Below are positions 38,459 through 46,559 of a DNA stretch of 64,000 nt, piece after piece. Both the position numbers and the translations under genes were made by a program. Every line of letters starts with the position of its first letter. Within the stretch, counting starts at the first letter, position 1. This stretch comes from Croceibacterium soli (GTDB lineage Bacteria > Pseudomonadota > Alphaproteobacteria > Sphingomonadales > Sphingomonadaceae): assembly GCF_009828065.1 (NCBI RefSeq), contig NZ_WTYK01000007.1:1-64000 (forward strand), read 5' to 3'. The notes under the pieces are model-generated. The model did not search any database, was not told the origin of the DNA, and saw nothing but the letters and a program-made list of their open reading frames with translations.

Positions 38459-39448
38459 ATGGCGCGAGTAGTCAGGGTTCATCAACTCGGAGGACCCGAG
38501 GTCCTGACCATCGACGAGATGGAGGTCGGCGATCCCGGCCCTGGCGAGGTCCGCATCCGCGTGGAGGCCGTGGGGCTCAATCGGGCCGAGGCGATGTACC
38601 GTGCAGGCCGCTACCCTGTGAAGCCGCACCTCCCCACCCTGATCGGCTACGAAGGAGTCGGCCGGATCGAGGCGCTCGGCCACGGGGTCACCAACTACAA
38701 GGAAGGGGACCGGGTCTGCGTCCTGCCGATGATCCAGCAGGGCCAGTACGGCATCTGGGCCGAGCAGGCGATCGTGCCCGCGCGCATCCTGCTGCCCGCC
38801 CCGCCCGGCCTTTCCGCGGCCGAAGCGGCATCGATCTGGATGCAGTACATGACTGCTTTCGCCTTGGTCGAAGTGGCGGACATCGGACTCGGTGATGGCG
38901 TGATCATCCGCGCGGCCTCGTCCAGCGTCGGCGTCGCAGCGATCCAGCTGGCGAACTGGGCGGGCTCCGTCCCAATTGCCGCCACGCGCACCAGCGCCAA
39001 GGCCGACGACCTGCGCCAGCAAGGCGCGGTGCATGTCGTGGCGACAGAGGAGGAGGACCTGGTCGAACGGGTGATGGAGATCACCCACGGCAAGGGCGCC
39101 TATGTCGCTTTCGACCCGGTCGGAGGGCCCTATGTGGAGACCCTGGCCGCGGCCCTGCGGCCGCGCGGCATCCTGTTCATCTATGGCGGGCTGAGCGGGC
39201 AGGACACGCCCTACCCCCACTGGCAGTGCGCCTTCAAAGGCCTGTCGATGCGCGGCTGGGTGGCCAGCGAGATCTGGAACCACCCGCACCGCTTCGACCG
39301 CGCCAGGGAGACGATCCTGGCGGGGCTGAAAGGCGGTCAACTGAAGCCGGTCATCGCCCGCCAGTTCGAAGGCCTGGAATCGCTGCGCGAGGCCAACGAA
39401 TACCTCGAATCGAACGATCAGATCGGGAAGGTGGTCGTCACCTTCTGA
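38459..39448 (+). CDS. zinc-type alcohol dehydrogenase-like / quinone oxidoreductase family protein
   Basis: 329 aa medium-chain dehydrogenase/reductase. The N-terminal GroES-like domain (GPGEVRIRVEAVGLNRAEAMYR, LIGYEGVGRIEALG) lacks the zinc ligands, as in quinone oxidoreductases. The NADPH fold carries ASSSVGVAAIQLANWAG. VGGPYVETLAAALRPRGILF and IGKVVVTF end match the family. ATG 38459 has GGGGAGAGGCTGCCG before it. Stops of this gene and the convergent ccmI lie in a short tandem repeat. Confidence 0.88.
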   Translation: MARVVRVHQLGGPEVLTIDEMEVGDPGPGEVRIRVEAVGLNRAEAMYRAGRYPVKPHLPTLIGYEGVGRIEALGHGVTNYKEGDRVCVLPMIQQGQYGIWAEQAIVPARILLPAPPGLSAAEAASIWMQYMTAFALVEVADIGLGDGVIIRAASSSVGVAAIQLANWAGSVPIAATRTSAKADDLRQQGAVHVVATEEEDLVERVMEITHGKGAYVAFDPVGGPYVETLAAALRPRGILFIYGGLSGQDTPYPHWQCAFKGLSMRGWVASEIWNHPHRFDRARETILAGLKGGQLKPVIARQFEGLESLREANEYLESNDQIGKVVVTF

Positions 39449-39471
39449 TCAGCCTGATCAGCCTGATCAGC
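39445..39471. repeat. three tandem copies of a 9-bp palindromic unit
   Basis: CTGATCAGC is repeated three times. Each copy contains TGATCA, giving stop codons on both strands; the oxidoreductase TGA (39446-39448) and the ccmI stop (39467-39469) both fall in it. Confidence 0.9.
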
Positions 39472-40117
39472 GCTGCTGCGCCTGCTGCTCGGCCAGGATC
39501 TGGAGCAACTGGTCGAGCCGGGCCATGCGCCCCTCGATTTGCGCGCGCGCTTCGCTGCCTTCCGGAGTGCGGCCGGCCGCCTCGGCCCAGAGCCCGCGCG
39601 CGTCGGCGAAAGCGCCCGCTTGCAGCTGCGCGATGCCGACGAAGAACGGCACGCCGGGGCTCGTCGGAGCGGCGGCTTCCGCGCGCCGGTAGGCGAGCTG
39701 GGCTGCGGGCGTGATCGACCCATCCGCCTGGGCGACGAGCGCGTTGCCGAGCGCCAGCCAGGCCTCCCCGTCGTCCGGATCGGCGCGCACGGCGCTGAGG
39801 AGCATCGTGGCGGCATCGGCGAACCGATCGCGGCGGGCGAGCGCATCGGCGGTGATCAGCGCATTGTGCTGGCTCCACTGCTCCTGCGGCAGCACGGCGC
39901 GGCGCAGCTCGACGAGGCCATCGCCCTCGCCCGAAACCTCGATCTCGGCCGAGCGCGGGCTTCCCGCCATGTCCGGGTTCCCCTGCGCGGCATAGCCTGC
40001 AAGCCCGAGCACGAGCGCCGCCAGCACGCTGGTCCACGCCGCGCGCGGCAGGCGGAACAGCGCCGCCATCGCTACGAAAGCGCCCAGCGTAAGGCCGATC
40101 GCCAGAATCCAGCTCAT
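39467..40117 (-). CDS. ccmI: cytochrome c maturation protein CcmI/CycH-like TPR protein
   Basis: 216 aa. Two N-terminal membrane segments (SWILAIGLTLGAFVAMAALF; TSVLAALVLGLAGYAA) are followed by a TPR region (NALITADALARRDRFADAATMLL, AWLALGNALVAQADGSITPA). CcmI presents apocytochrome c to the heme ligation complex. It is shorter than E. coli CcmH or rhizobial CycH. Its ATG overlaps the ccmH stop. It is last in the ccm operon. Confidence 0.88.
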   Translation of the reverse strand: MSWILAIGLTLGAFVAMAALFRLPRAAWTSVLAALVLGLAGYAAQGNPDMAGSPRSAEIEVSGEGDGLVELRRAVLPQEQWSQHNALITADALARRDRFADAATMLLSAVRADPDDGEAWLALGNALVAQADGSITPAAQLAYRRAEAAAPTSPGVPFFVGIAQLQAGAFADARGLWAEAAGRTPEGSEARAQIEGRMARLDQLLQILAEQQAQQR

Positions 40118-40614
40118 GCGCGTTTCCTCAGGCGCCGGGCCACGACCAGCAGCGCCACGACGAACAGGACCAGCGGAAGCGCGAACAGCGGCCAGGTCGC
40201 GCTGGTCACCCGCGGCTCGTAGCTGACGTAATCGCCGTAGCGGTCGATCAACCAGTCGCGGATCTCCTCCGGCCGGTCGCCTGCCATGAGCCGGCTGCGG
40301 ACCTGGTGGCGCATGTCGCCGGCCATCGGCGCGTCGCTGTCGGCGATCGACTGGCTCTGGCACTTGAGACAGCGCAACGTCTGCATCAGCGCCTGCGCCT
40401 GCGCCTCGAGCTTCGGGTCGTCGAGCTGCTGGTAGGCGTAAGGCGCCGGCGGCAGCGAATCCTGCGCGGCGACGGGCGCGGCAAGCAGTGCCATCAGCAG
40501 CGCTATCCCGGCCAGCAACGTCGTCCCGGCGAACGCCGGGACCGCTGGCCGCCCGGACCGACCCAGCGGCCAGCGGTCCCGGATCAAGTCCGGGACGACG
40601 AGTGAGGGACTCAT
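40114..40614 (-). CDS. ccmH: cytochrome c maturation thioredoxin-like protein CcmH (CycL)
   Basis: 166 aa. The active-site motif LRCLKCQSQSIADSDAPMA near residue 80, the helical bundle and the C-terminal membrane helix (LFALPLVLFVVALLVVA) are typical; CcmH reduces the apocytochrome cysteines. Residues 5-32 (LVVPDLIRDRWPLGRSGRPA..) come from a palindromic repeat inserted between the start codon and the signal sequence LLAGIALLMALLAAPVAAQ, pushing the signal peptide about 28 residues inward. It may be used as such, or translation may begin at an internal TTG/CTG. The ATG overlaps the ccmG stop. Confidence 0.9.
   Translation of the reverse strand: MSPSLVVPDLIRDRWPLGRSGRPAVPAFAGTTLLAGIALLMALLAAPVAAQDSLPPAPYAYQQLDDPKLEAQAQALMQTLRCLKCQSQSIADSDAPMAGDMRHQVRSRLMAGDRPEEIRDWLIDRYGDYVSYEPRVTSATWPLFALPLVLFVVALLVVARRLRKRA
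40519..40600. repeat. palindromic repeat inside the 5-prime end of ccmH
   Basis: CGTCGTCCCGGCGAACGCC.. (40519-40552) is inverted-complementary to ..AAGTCCGGGACGACG (40566-40600), with each arm itself folding (CCCGG-CGAACG-CCGGG; CCCGG-ATCAAGT-CCGGG). The element keeps the ccmH frame open. Confidence 0.88.
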
Positions 40615-41147
40615 TCCCCAGCCTCCCGCAGCTTCTCCAGCAGCTTCGGCACGTCGCTCTCGCGGATGTCGCCAATGTGCTGGTGGCGGATCACGCCTTT
40701 GCCGTCGACGACGAATGTCTCCGGAACCCCGGACGAGCCGATCAGGAACTGCACTTCCGATTTGTCATCCGCGCCGATGCGGGCGAACGGATTGCCGTAG
40801 CGTTCGAGGAACGCCGCTACGTCTTCCGGACGGTCGCGGATCGCCACGGCTACGATCGTCGCGCCCTGCCGCTCCAGTTCGGCCAAGTAAGGCGCTTCCG
40901 CCGCGCACGGCACGCACCAGCTCGCGAAGATGTTGAGCAGCTTGGGCCGGCCGTCGGCCAGGTCGGCGCTGGACAGCCCCGGGCGGATCTCGACCGCTGC
41001 CGGTAGCGCGAATTCAGGCACCGGCTTGCCGATCATCGCGCTCTGGACGAAATCGTCCTTCGGCCGCGAAAGCTGTAGCGCGAACAGGGCCAGCAGCGCG
41101 GCGAACACCGCGACGACCGCCCACAGGCCCCAGCGCAGGCGCTTCAT
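40611..41147 (-). CDS. ccmG: thiol:disulfide interchange protein CcmG/DsbE
   Basis: 178 aa membrane-anchored thioredoxin. The anchor GLWAVVAVFAALLALFAL is followed by GKPVPEFALPA, the active site NIFASWCVPCAAEAP and the cis-Pro loop GVPETFVVDGKG. It reduces CcmH or apocytochrome c for heme attachment. Overlaps ccmF and ccmH by 4 bp each. Confidence 0.95.
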   Translation of the reverse strand: MKRLRWGLWAVVAVFAALLALFALQLSRPKDDFVQSAMIGKPVPEFALPAAVEIRPGLSSADLADGRPKLLNIFASWCVPCAAEAPYLAELERQGATIVAVAIRDRPEDVAAFLERYGNPFARIGADDKSEVQFLIGSSGVPETFVVDGKGVIRHQHIGDIRESDVPKLLEKLREAGE

Positions 41148-43090
41148 CGCGTCGCCTCCGCGTGGCGCGCTTCGATCCGCGTGGTGGCCGAGCGGCGGCG
41201 GACATCGACGCTGACCCGCCCGATCAGCGACAGCAGTCCGCCCAGTGCGATCAGCAGACCGCCGAACCAGATCCAGGTCACGAACGGCTTCCACCACAAG
41301 TGCAGCTGCCAGCGGCCATTCTCCGCCGCCTGACCGAGCACCGCATAGAGCTGGCCGTTCCAGCGCGTCAGCAGGGCGGACTCGCTGGTCTGCTGCTGCG
41401 GCGACCAGAAGCTGCGCGACTGCGGCCTTATGACCTGCCCTTCACCGCCGTCGTAGCTGGCGGTCATTGCCGCTTCGAGCGCAGTCCAGTTCGGGCCGGC
41501 GACGGGCTCCACCCGGTCGAGCCGCACCTGCCAGGGACCGACCACTGTGGTCTCGCCCACTCTGGCGGCGCTGAGCTTCTCGATCGTGAAGGCGCTGTCG
41601 GCGGCCATGCCGAACAGGGCCACGGCGACGCCGAAGTGGGCCACGGCCATGCCCCAGACGGCGATCGGCAGTCGCCGGAGCGCGCGGCCGCGAAGGGGAA
41701 GGAAGCTGGCCACGGCGACAGTCGCCGCGAGAGCCATCCCCAGCAGCGGAAGCAGCGCGATCCCGGCAATCAGCCAGACCCCGAGCAGAACGGCTATGCC
41801 GACCGCCGCGATTATGATCACGGGCAGGCGGACCCGGGCGAAACGGTCATGCCGCCAGCGCAGCAGCGGGCCGACGGCCAGTACGACGAGCATCGGCAGG
41901 AAGAAGATCGCGCTGACCGGGTTGAAGTACGGCGGTCCGACCGACACCCGCACGTCGAACGCCTCGGTCAGCAGCGGGTAGAGCGTGCCGAGCAGCACGA
42001 TGCCGAGGATCGCGGAAAGCGCCACATTATTGACCACCAGCGCGCCTTCGCGGCTGAGCAGGGAGAACCGCTTCCCTTCGGAGATCGTGTTCGCCCGCAT
42101 CGCAAACAGCACCAGCGCCCCGCCGATGTACAGCGCCAGCAGCGCGAGAATGAAAGACCCGCGCTCCGGGTCGACCGCGAAAGCGTGGACGCTGGTGAGA
42201 ATGCCGGAGCGGACCAGGAAGGTGCCGAGCATGCTCATCGAGAAGGCAACGACGCCGAGCATGATCGTCCAGGTGCGCAGCGCATCGCGCGAGGCAAGCA
42301 CGCTGGCCGAGTGAAGCAGCGCCGTGGCGGCGAGCCAGGGCATCAGGCTGGCGTTCTCGACCGGGTCCCAGAACCACCAACCGCCCCAGCCCAGCTCGTA
42401 ATAAGCCCAGTAGCTGCCTGCAGTGATCCCCAGGGTCAGGAAGATCCACGCGCCGAGCACCCACGGGCGCATGACTTTGGCGAACTCCGGCGTCACCTGC
42501 CGGGTCAGCAGAGCGCCCACGGCGAAGCTGAAGGCCACCGAGAGGCCGACATAGCCGGCGTAAAGCGTCGGCGGATGCAGCGCGAGGCCGATGTCCTGCA
42601 GCAGCGGGTTGAGGCCCATCCCTTCGGGCGGAACCGGCGAAATCCGCTCGAACGGATTGGAGGAGAACAGCAGGAAGGCGTAGAACCCGAGCCCGACGAA
42701 CGCCTGCGCGCCGAGCGTCGCATGCATCGTCTTCTCAGGCAGGCGGTACTCGATCAGCGCGATCAGCGCGCCGGCCAGGGCCATGACCGTGATCCACAGC
42801 AGCATCGAGCCTTCGTGATTGCCCCAGGCACCGGCCAGCTTGAAGATCAGCGGCTTGGCCGAATGCGAGTTGCTGGCGACGAGCAGGACCGAGAGGTCCG
42901 TGCGGACGAACAGCCAGAGCAGCATGACGAAGGCGATCGTGCAAAGCAGCGCCTGGACCACTGCCGCCGGCCGCACCACTTGCGCCAGCACTTTGCCGCC
43001 CGCGGTCTGTGCCAGCGCGGCGCCGACAAGCTGCAGCACCGCCAGCGCGGCGGCGAGCCACAATGCGGCGAGGCCAAACTCGGCGATCAT
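41144..43090 (-). CDS. ccmF: heme lyase CcmF (CcmF/NrfE family)
   Basis: 648 aa polytopic membrane protein. The tryptophan-rich heme-handling WWD motif lies in WGGWWFWDPVENASLMPWL (about 235-253). GNHEGSMLLW and HPPTLYAGYVG carry conserved histidines, and many membrane helices are seen throughout. CcmF with CcmH and CcmI ligates heme to apocytochrome c on the periplasmic side. Overlaps ccmE and ccmG by 4 bp. Confidence 0.96.
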   Translation of the reverse strand: MIAEFGLAALWLAAALAVLQLVGAALAQTAGGKVLAQVVRPAAVVQALLCTIAFVMLLWLFVRTDLSVLLVASNSHSAKPLIFKLAGAWGNHEGSMLLWITVMALAGALIALIEYRLPEKTMHATLGAQAFVGLGFYAFLLFSSNPFERISPVPPEGMGLNPLLQDIGLALHPPTLYAGYVGLSVAFSFAVGALLTRQVTPEFAKVMRPWVLGAWIFLTLGITAGSYWAYYELGWGGWWFWDPVENASLMPWLAATALLHSASVLASRDALRTWTIMLGVVAFSMSMLGTFLVRSGILTSVHAFAVDPERGSFILALLALYIGGALVLFAMRANTISEGKRFSLLSREGALVVNNVALSAILGIVLLGTLYPLLTEAFDVRVSVGPPYFNPVSAIFFLPMLVVLAVGPLLRWRHDRFARVRLPVIIIAAVGIAVLLGVWLIAGIALLPLLGMALAATVAVASFLPLRGRALRRLPIAVWGMAVAHFGVAVALFGMAADSAFTIEKLSAARVGETTVVGPWQVRLDRVEPVAGPNWTALEAAMTASYDGGEGQVIRPQSRSFWSPQQQTSESALLTRWNGQLYAVLGQAAENGRWQLHLWWKPFVTWIWFGGLLIALGGLLSLIGRVSVDVRRRSATTRIEARHAEATR

Positions 43091-43548
43091 TCAGTGGCTT
43101 CGGCCACGGTCGCCCGCGCCTGATCCTCTGACATCTGCTCGAGCTCGCGCGGCATGTAGTTCTCGTCATGCTTGGCGAGCAGGTTGTTGGCTTTGAAAGT
43201 CCCGTCCGGCATCATTTCGCCTTCGGCGACCACGCCAGAACCTTCGGTGAACAAGTCCGGCACGATGCCGGCGAACACGACCGGCACGCGCGCCTCGCCG
43301 TCGCCGACGACGAAATGCAGCGTCACCCCATCGGATGCGGTTCGCAGCGAGCCTTGCTCGACCATTCCGCCGAGGCGCACGGCCTGGCCGGGCTCCGGCG
43401 GGTCCGAAGCGATGTCGCTGGGAACGTAGAAATAGCTCGCCTGATTGCGCAGCGCCCATGCGGCGAGGATGCCGGCTGCGACGATCGCGACCAGCGCGAT
43501 GACGACCAGCACGAGCCGCTGGTGCTTCGCCTTCAAACCCGTGTTCAT
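43087..43548 (-). CDS. ccmE: heme chaperone CcmE
   Basis: 153 aa. After the membrane anchor (LVLVVIALVAIVAAGILAAWAL) comes the OB-fold domain with VRLGGMVEQGSLR and the heme-binding motif LLAKHDENYMP, whose His covalently holds heme before transfer to CcmF. Overlaps ccmD by 4 bp. Confidence 0.96.
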   Translation of the reverse strand: MNTGLKAKHQRLVLVVIALVAIVAAGILAAWALRNQASYFYVPSDIASDPPEPGQAVRLGGMVEQGSLRTASDGVTLHFVVGDGEARVPVVFAGIVPDLFTEGSGVVAEGEMMPDGTFKANNLLAKHDENYMPRELEQMSEDQARATVAEATE

Positions 43549-43685
43549 TTGCCGCGTGCCTTGTCCCGGCGGCGTTCGGCGCGCCGCATCGCCCACCAGC
43601 TCCACAGCACCAGCGCCAGCGTAGCGCCGACGCCGACCACGTAAGCCGCGATCACGAAAGTCCATTGGTCGAGAGCTTCGCGCAT
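43545..43685 (-). CDS. ccmD: heme exporter protein CcmD
   Basis: 46 aa with one membrane helix (FVIAAYVVGVGATLALVLWSWW) and a basic tail (RRAERRRDKARGK). Size, topology and place between ccmC and ccmE identify CcmD, which releases holo-CcmE. The ATG shares one base with the ccmC stop. Too short for most gene finders. Confidence 0.88.
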   Translation of the reverse strand: MREALDQWTFVIAAYVVGVGATLALVLWSWWAMRRAERRRDKARGK

Positions 43686-44404
43686 CAGACCTCCTGTGCC
43701 TTGCGGCGAAGCCGCGCCTCCGCCTGGATGTCCGCCAGCAAGGCGCGCATTCGCGCCAGCACGACACCGCCGAACAGCAGGCTGAAGCCGAGCGTCGCAG
43801 CCAGCAGGCCCCAGAGGAACGGCGCCGCCATGGCGGAGCTGCCCATGCCCAGGCTGGGAGGCTGATGCAGGCTGTTCCACCAGATCACCGAGTAGTGGAT
43901 GATCGGGATGTTCACCGCACCGACAAGGCCGAAGATCGCCGGTATGCGGCTCGAGCCGCCTTCCCGCTGCACCGCGCCGGCAAGCGCGATATAGCCGATG
44001 TAGAGGAACAGCAGCACCAGCATGCTGGTCAGCCGCCCGTCCCACACCCACCAGGTGCCCCAGGCAGGACGGCCCCAGATCGATCCGGTGGCGAGGCAGA
44101 CGGCGGCGAACACCGCACCCGGCACTGCCGCCCCCCGCGCGGCGAGCGCCGCAAGCGGATGGCGCCAGACGAGCTCGACCAGGCTGGCGATGGCGATGGC
44201 CGTCCACCCGCCCATGCCGAGCCAGGCAGTGGGAACGTGGATGAACAGGATGCGCACCGTTTCGCCCTGCAGCCGTTCGGCCGGGGCGAAGAACAGGCCA
44301 TAGACCAGCGCGGCCGCGGTGATCGCCAGGCCCGACAGCAGCAGCACCGGCGTCAGCGGCCGGGCAATGCGCAAGAAGCGTGCGGGATTGGCGAAAGCGT
44401 GCAT
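43685..44404 (-). CDS. ccmC: heme exporter/transfer protein CcmC
   Basis: 239 aa from ATG 44404 (MHAFANPARFLRIARPL), the common family start; an ATG 17 codons upstream (44455) is possible. Six membrane helices surround the WWD heme motif (GTWWVWDGRLTSMLVL, about 118-133), with FIHVPTAWLGMGGW and NIPIIHYSVIWWNSLHQ carrying the heme-ligating histidines. It loads heme on CcmE. It heads the ccmCDEFGHI run; ccmA and ccmB are not here. Confidence 0.94.
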   Translation of the reverse strand: MHAFANPARFLRIARPLTPVLLLSGLAITAAALVYGLFFAPAERLQGETVRILFIHVPTAWLGMGGWTAIAIASLVELVWRHPLAALAARGAAVPGAVFAAVCLATGSIWGRPAWGTWWVWDGRLTSMLVLLFLYIGYIALAGAVQREGGSSRIPAIFGLVGAVNIPIIHYSVIWWNSLHQPPSLGMGSSAMAAPFLWGLLAATLGFSLLFGGVVLARMRALLADIQAEARLRRKAQEV

Positions 44405-44919
44405 CGAACTGGCAAAGCTGCGCGGCAGCGAGATCCTTGGCCTTACAGCGCCCATCCGCGCTCAGGTGGCGAGGCGGCAGCGCGTCTCATAATGTTCGTC
44501 CGACAGGGTTCGAACCAGTGGTCCCCTGATCGAGGATCGGTTCAGGCCCTAGAGTATCCTAGGGTTTTCCCCCGTTACTGCATCTGCGTTGCATCGAGGG
44601 AAGTAACTCCGCTCGCGCATGCGCCATTAGGTCAGCATCGCCGGAAGCGTCAAGCAAGAGGTGTCCTCCGCGTCTAGGGTGATTTGCGTTCCTACGGGGG
44701 GCCTGTTGGACGGCAGCTTAATCCGGTGCCAGTCTGCCCGGTGCCCACGAACGTAGCGGCATGCCCGAGGGCCCGCAGCATCTCGTCCCGCGCCCGAAAA
44801 CCTGAGAACAAACAGGCGCTTGCGGCTGCTCGCTGAACTCGAGTCAGTGCTCTGCGCCGTATTGTCTTCCAGACACAATTGAGCAAGAGGGCGGGCGTAA
44901 CTTGGCTAGGGGGCTAAAC
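44405..44919. other. gene-free interval upstream of ccmC and the ankyrin gene
   Basis: 515 bases with no credible coding frame. 44459-44520 shows loose tRNA-like features (GCTCAG, CTCATAA, GGTTCGAACC), but stems do not pair. 44547-44568 is a small hairpin, CCCTAG..CTAGGG, followed by TTTT in the plus direction. Divergent promoters for ccmC and the ankyrin gene are expected here. Confidence 0.4.
44547..44568 (+). terminator. weak terminator-like hairpin
   Basis: CCCTAG pairs with CTAGGG over AGTATC and is followed by TTTT. The 6-bp stem is weak, and no upstream plus-strand gene is known. Confidence 0.3.
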
Positions 44920-45822
44920 ATGCATCGATTCGTCGCGGGAGTTATCGCACTCTCCATCTCCACTGCCGCGTTCGCTGGCGATCCGTTCGACGACGCGCGG
45001 TATCATATCCGCACGAAGTCGAACGCGGATGCCATCGCGCTGATCGACAGCGGCGAATTCGACGTGAACATGCAGACCGATGAGGGCTATAGCCTCCTTC
45101 ATTATGCGGCCAGCGCCGGTAACCTGGAGATGGTAAAGGCGCTGATCGCGCGTGGCGCCGATCCCACGCTCAAGGCTGCTGTAGGCGGCACTCCGTACGA
45201 GATGGCGATCGGTACCATGGTGAAGGCGGAGATCCGCAAAGCGATGACGGCTCGCGCTGCTGTATCGCCGCAGGCGCCCCGGACGACCACCCCCGCTCCG
45301 GCGGTCACGGCTCCGCAAGCCGGCCTTGGCGCCGTGCGCGCTTCCAATGGCATGTGCGAGCTCGCACGTAACAATCCGGCCAGCTCAAGCCGCTCACCCG
45401 CCATGCGTCCGTTCCTGGCCGCCAGAGACGCCATTTGGTATAATCATCCCGATGAGCTCGAAGGCTTGCTGCAGGATTGCGTTGGCCCTGCAGACGCTGA
45501 CGAGTACGGTTGGACTCTCCTGCACCACGCAGCGCAGCGCGATCGTGTGCCGCTGGCGCGTATCCTCCTCGACTATGGTGCGAAGAGCGGGTCGCGAAAC
45601 AAGGACGGTGAAACGGCAGCCCATCTGGCAACCTCAGCCGAGATGAAGGCACTGCTCGGATCGGACAACTCCGCGAAGGCGCCCGACAACCCCGAAGACA
45701 GGCGGAAGCTCGAGTGCCAACAGAAGTTCGCGGCCGACGCGGCGCTCGCATCCGATACCACGGGCAGGATGAGCGCCATGCGACGTTGGGAAGCTTGCCT
45801 GAAGACGGGCTTCTACTGGTAA
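44920..45822 (+). CDS. exported ankyrin-repeat protein
   Basis: 300 aa starting at ATG 44920 (AGGGGG just upstream). The signal peptide MHRFVAGVIALSISTAAFAG precedes two ankyrin blocks: DEGYSLLHYAASAGNLEMVKALIARGADP (in part TDEGYSLLHYAASAGN, about 60-90) and EYGWTLLHHAAQRDRVPLARILLDYGA (about 200-226). A Thr/Ala/Pro linker separates them. Cysteines at about 145, 186, 267 and 294 could form periplasmic disulfides. Function unknown; it probably mediates protein contacts in the periplasm. Confidence 0.78.
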   Translation: MHRFVAGVIALSISTAAFAGDPFDDARYHIRTKSNADAIALIDSGEFDVNMQTDEGYSLLHYAASAGNLEMVKALIARGADPTLKAAVGGTPYEMAIGTMVKAEIRKAMTARAAVSPQAPRTTTPAPAVTAPQAGLGAVRASNGMCELARNNPASSSRSPAMRPFLAARDAIWYNHPDELEGLLQDCVGPADADEYGWTLLHHAAQRDRVPLARILLDYGAKSGSRNKDGETAAHLATSAEMKALLGSDNSAKAPDNPEDRRKLECQQKFAADAALASDTTGRMSAMRRWEACLKTGFYW

Positions 45823-45967
45823 GGCCGAGTAGGCCACAAGAAGCCACGGCAGAATCCGCACTGGCCGTGCTTCGTCAGCAGTCACATGACGAGAATGCCC
45901 CGCCGTAGTCATGGCACGACGGGGCATTGCGCTTCTGCAACGCAGACGTGGATCGACGCTGACAATG

Positions 45968-46044
45968 TGGTGCGCCCGACAGGATTCGAACCTGTGGCCC
46001 CCGGATTAGGAATCCGATGCTCTATCCGACTGAGCTACGGGCGC
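45968..46044 (-). tRNA. tRNA-Arg (anticodon CCT)
   Basis: 77 nt with encoded CCA. The acceptor GCGCCCG pairs with CGGGCGC, the D arm begins TAGCTCAG, the anticodon loop TTCCTAA gives CCT, and the T loop is GGTTCGAATCC. All stems pair. It reads AGG codons. Confidence 0.95.
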
Positions 46045-46106
46045 TTGGCGCGCCATTTAGGATGCGGGTGCGGGGGATGCAATCGGCGAAACGCGTGGGC
46101 GCGTGG

Positions 46107-46559
46107 TCAATTGCGTTCCTCGGGCGGCACCACCGGCACCAGCAAAGGGGCGATGGTTATGCCTTCCTCGACCAGTTCCATGGCCTCGTCGCGGGTCGCC
46201 TGGCCGTGGATCGGCTCCGGCTCTCGCTCCCCATAATGCATTTCCCGCGACCGTTCGGCGAAGTCGTCGCCGACCCAGGTCGAACTTTCAAGCGCCCTGG
46301 CCTGAACCTCTGCCAGCTTCACGAGCATCTCGGTCACCTCCGGCGGCAGCTTGCCCCCGGCGACCGGCTGCTTGGCGACCGACTGCTGGTTGCCCTTCCT
46401 GGGCACGGCCGGAGCCATCGGCGCCTTGCCGATCTCCGCCGAACCGCATTGCGGACAAGCGAGCAGGCCGCGGTCCTGCTGGCTGGCGTAATCCTCGGAA
46501 GAACCGAACCATCCTTCGAACTGGTGGCCGGCGTGACAGGCAAGGTCGAACACGATCAT
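46107..46559 (-). CDS. DUF1178 family protein
   Basis: 150 aa. The start MIVFDLACHAGHQFEGWF and the zinc-ribbon-like CPQCGSAEIGKAPMAPAV are characteristic of DUF1178. The C-terminal GQATRDEAMELVEEGI is also typical. Function unknown. It is the last gene of a grxC-amidase-DUF1178 run, a conserved alphaproteobacterial cluster, and overlaps the amidase gene by 4 bp. Confidence 0.88.
   Translation of the reverse strand: MIVFDLACHAGHQFEGWFGSSEDYASQQDRGLLACPQCGSAEIGKAPMAPAVPRKGNQQSVAKQPVAGGKLPPEVTEMLVKLAEVQARALESSTWVGDDFAERSREMHYGEREPEPIHGQATRDEAMELVEEGITIAPLLVPVVPPEERN

Noticed and set aside
41162-43123. 653-aa open frame antisense to ccmF
   Set aside because: Gln/Arg/Asp-rich reverse translation of a membrane protein; not a real gene.
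44459-44520. tRNA-Met-like segment (GCTCAG, CTCATAA, GGTTCGAACC)
   Set aside because: The anticodon and T stems do not pair and no acceptor stem can be formed; at most a decayed remnant, probably chance.
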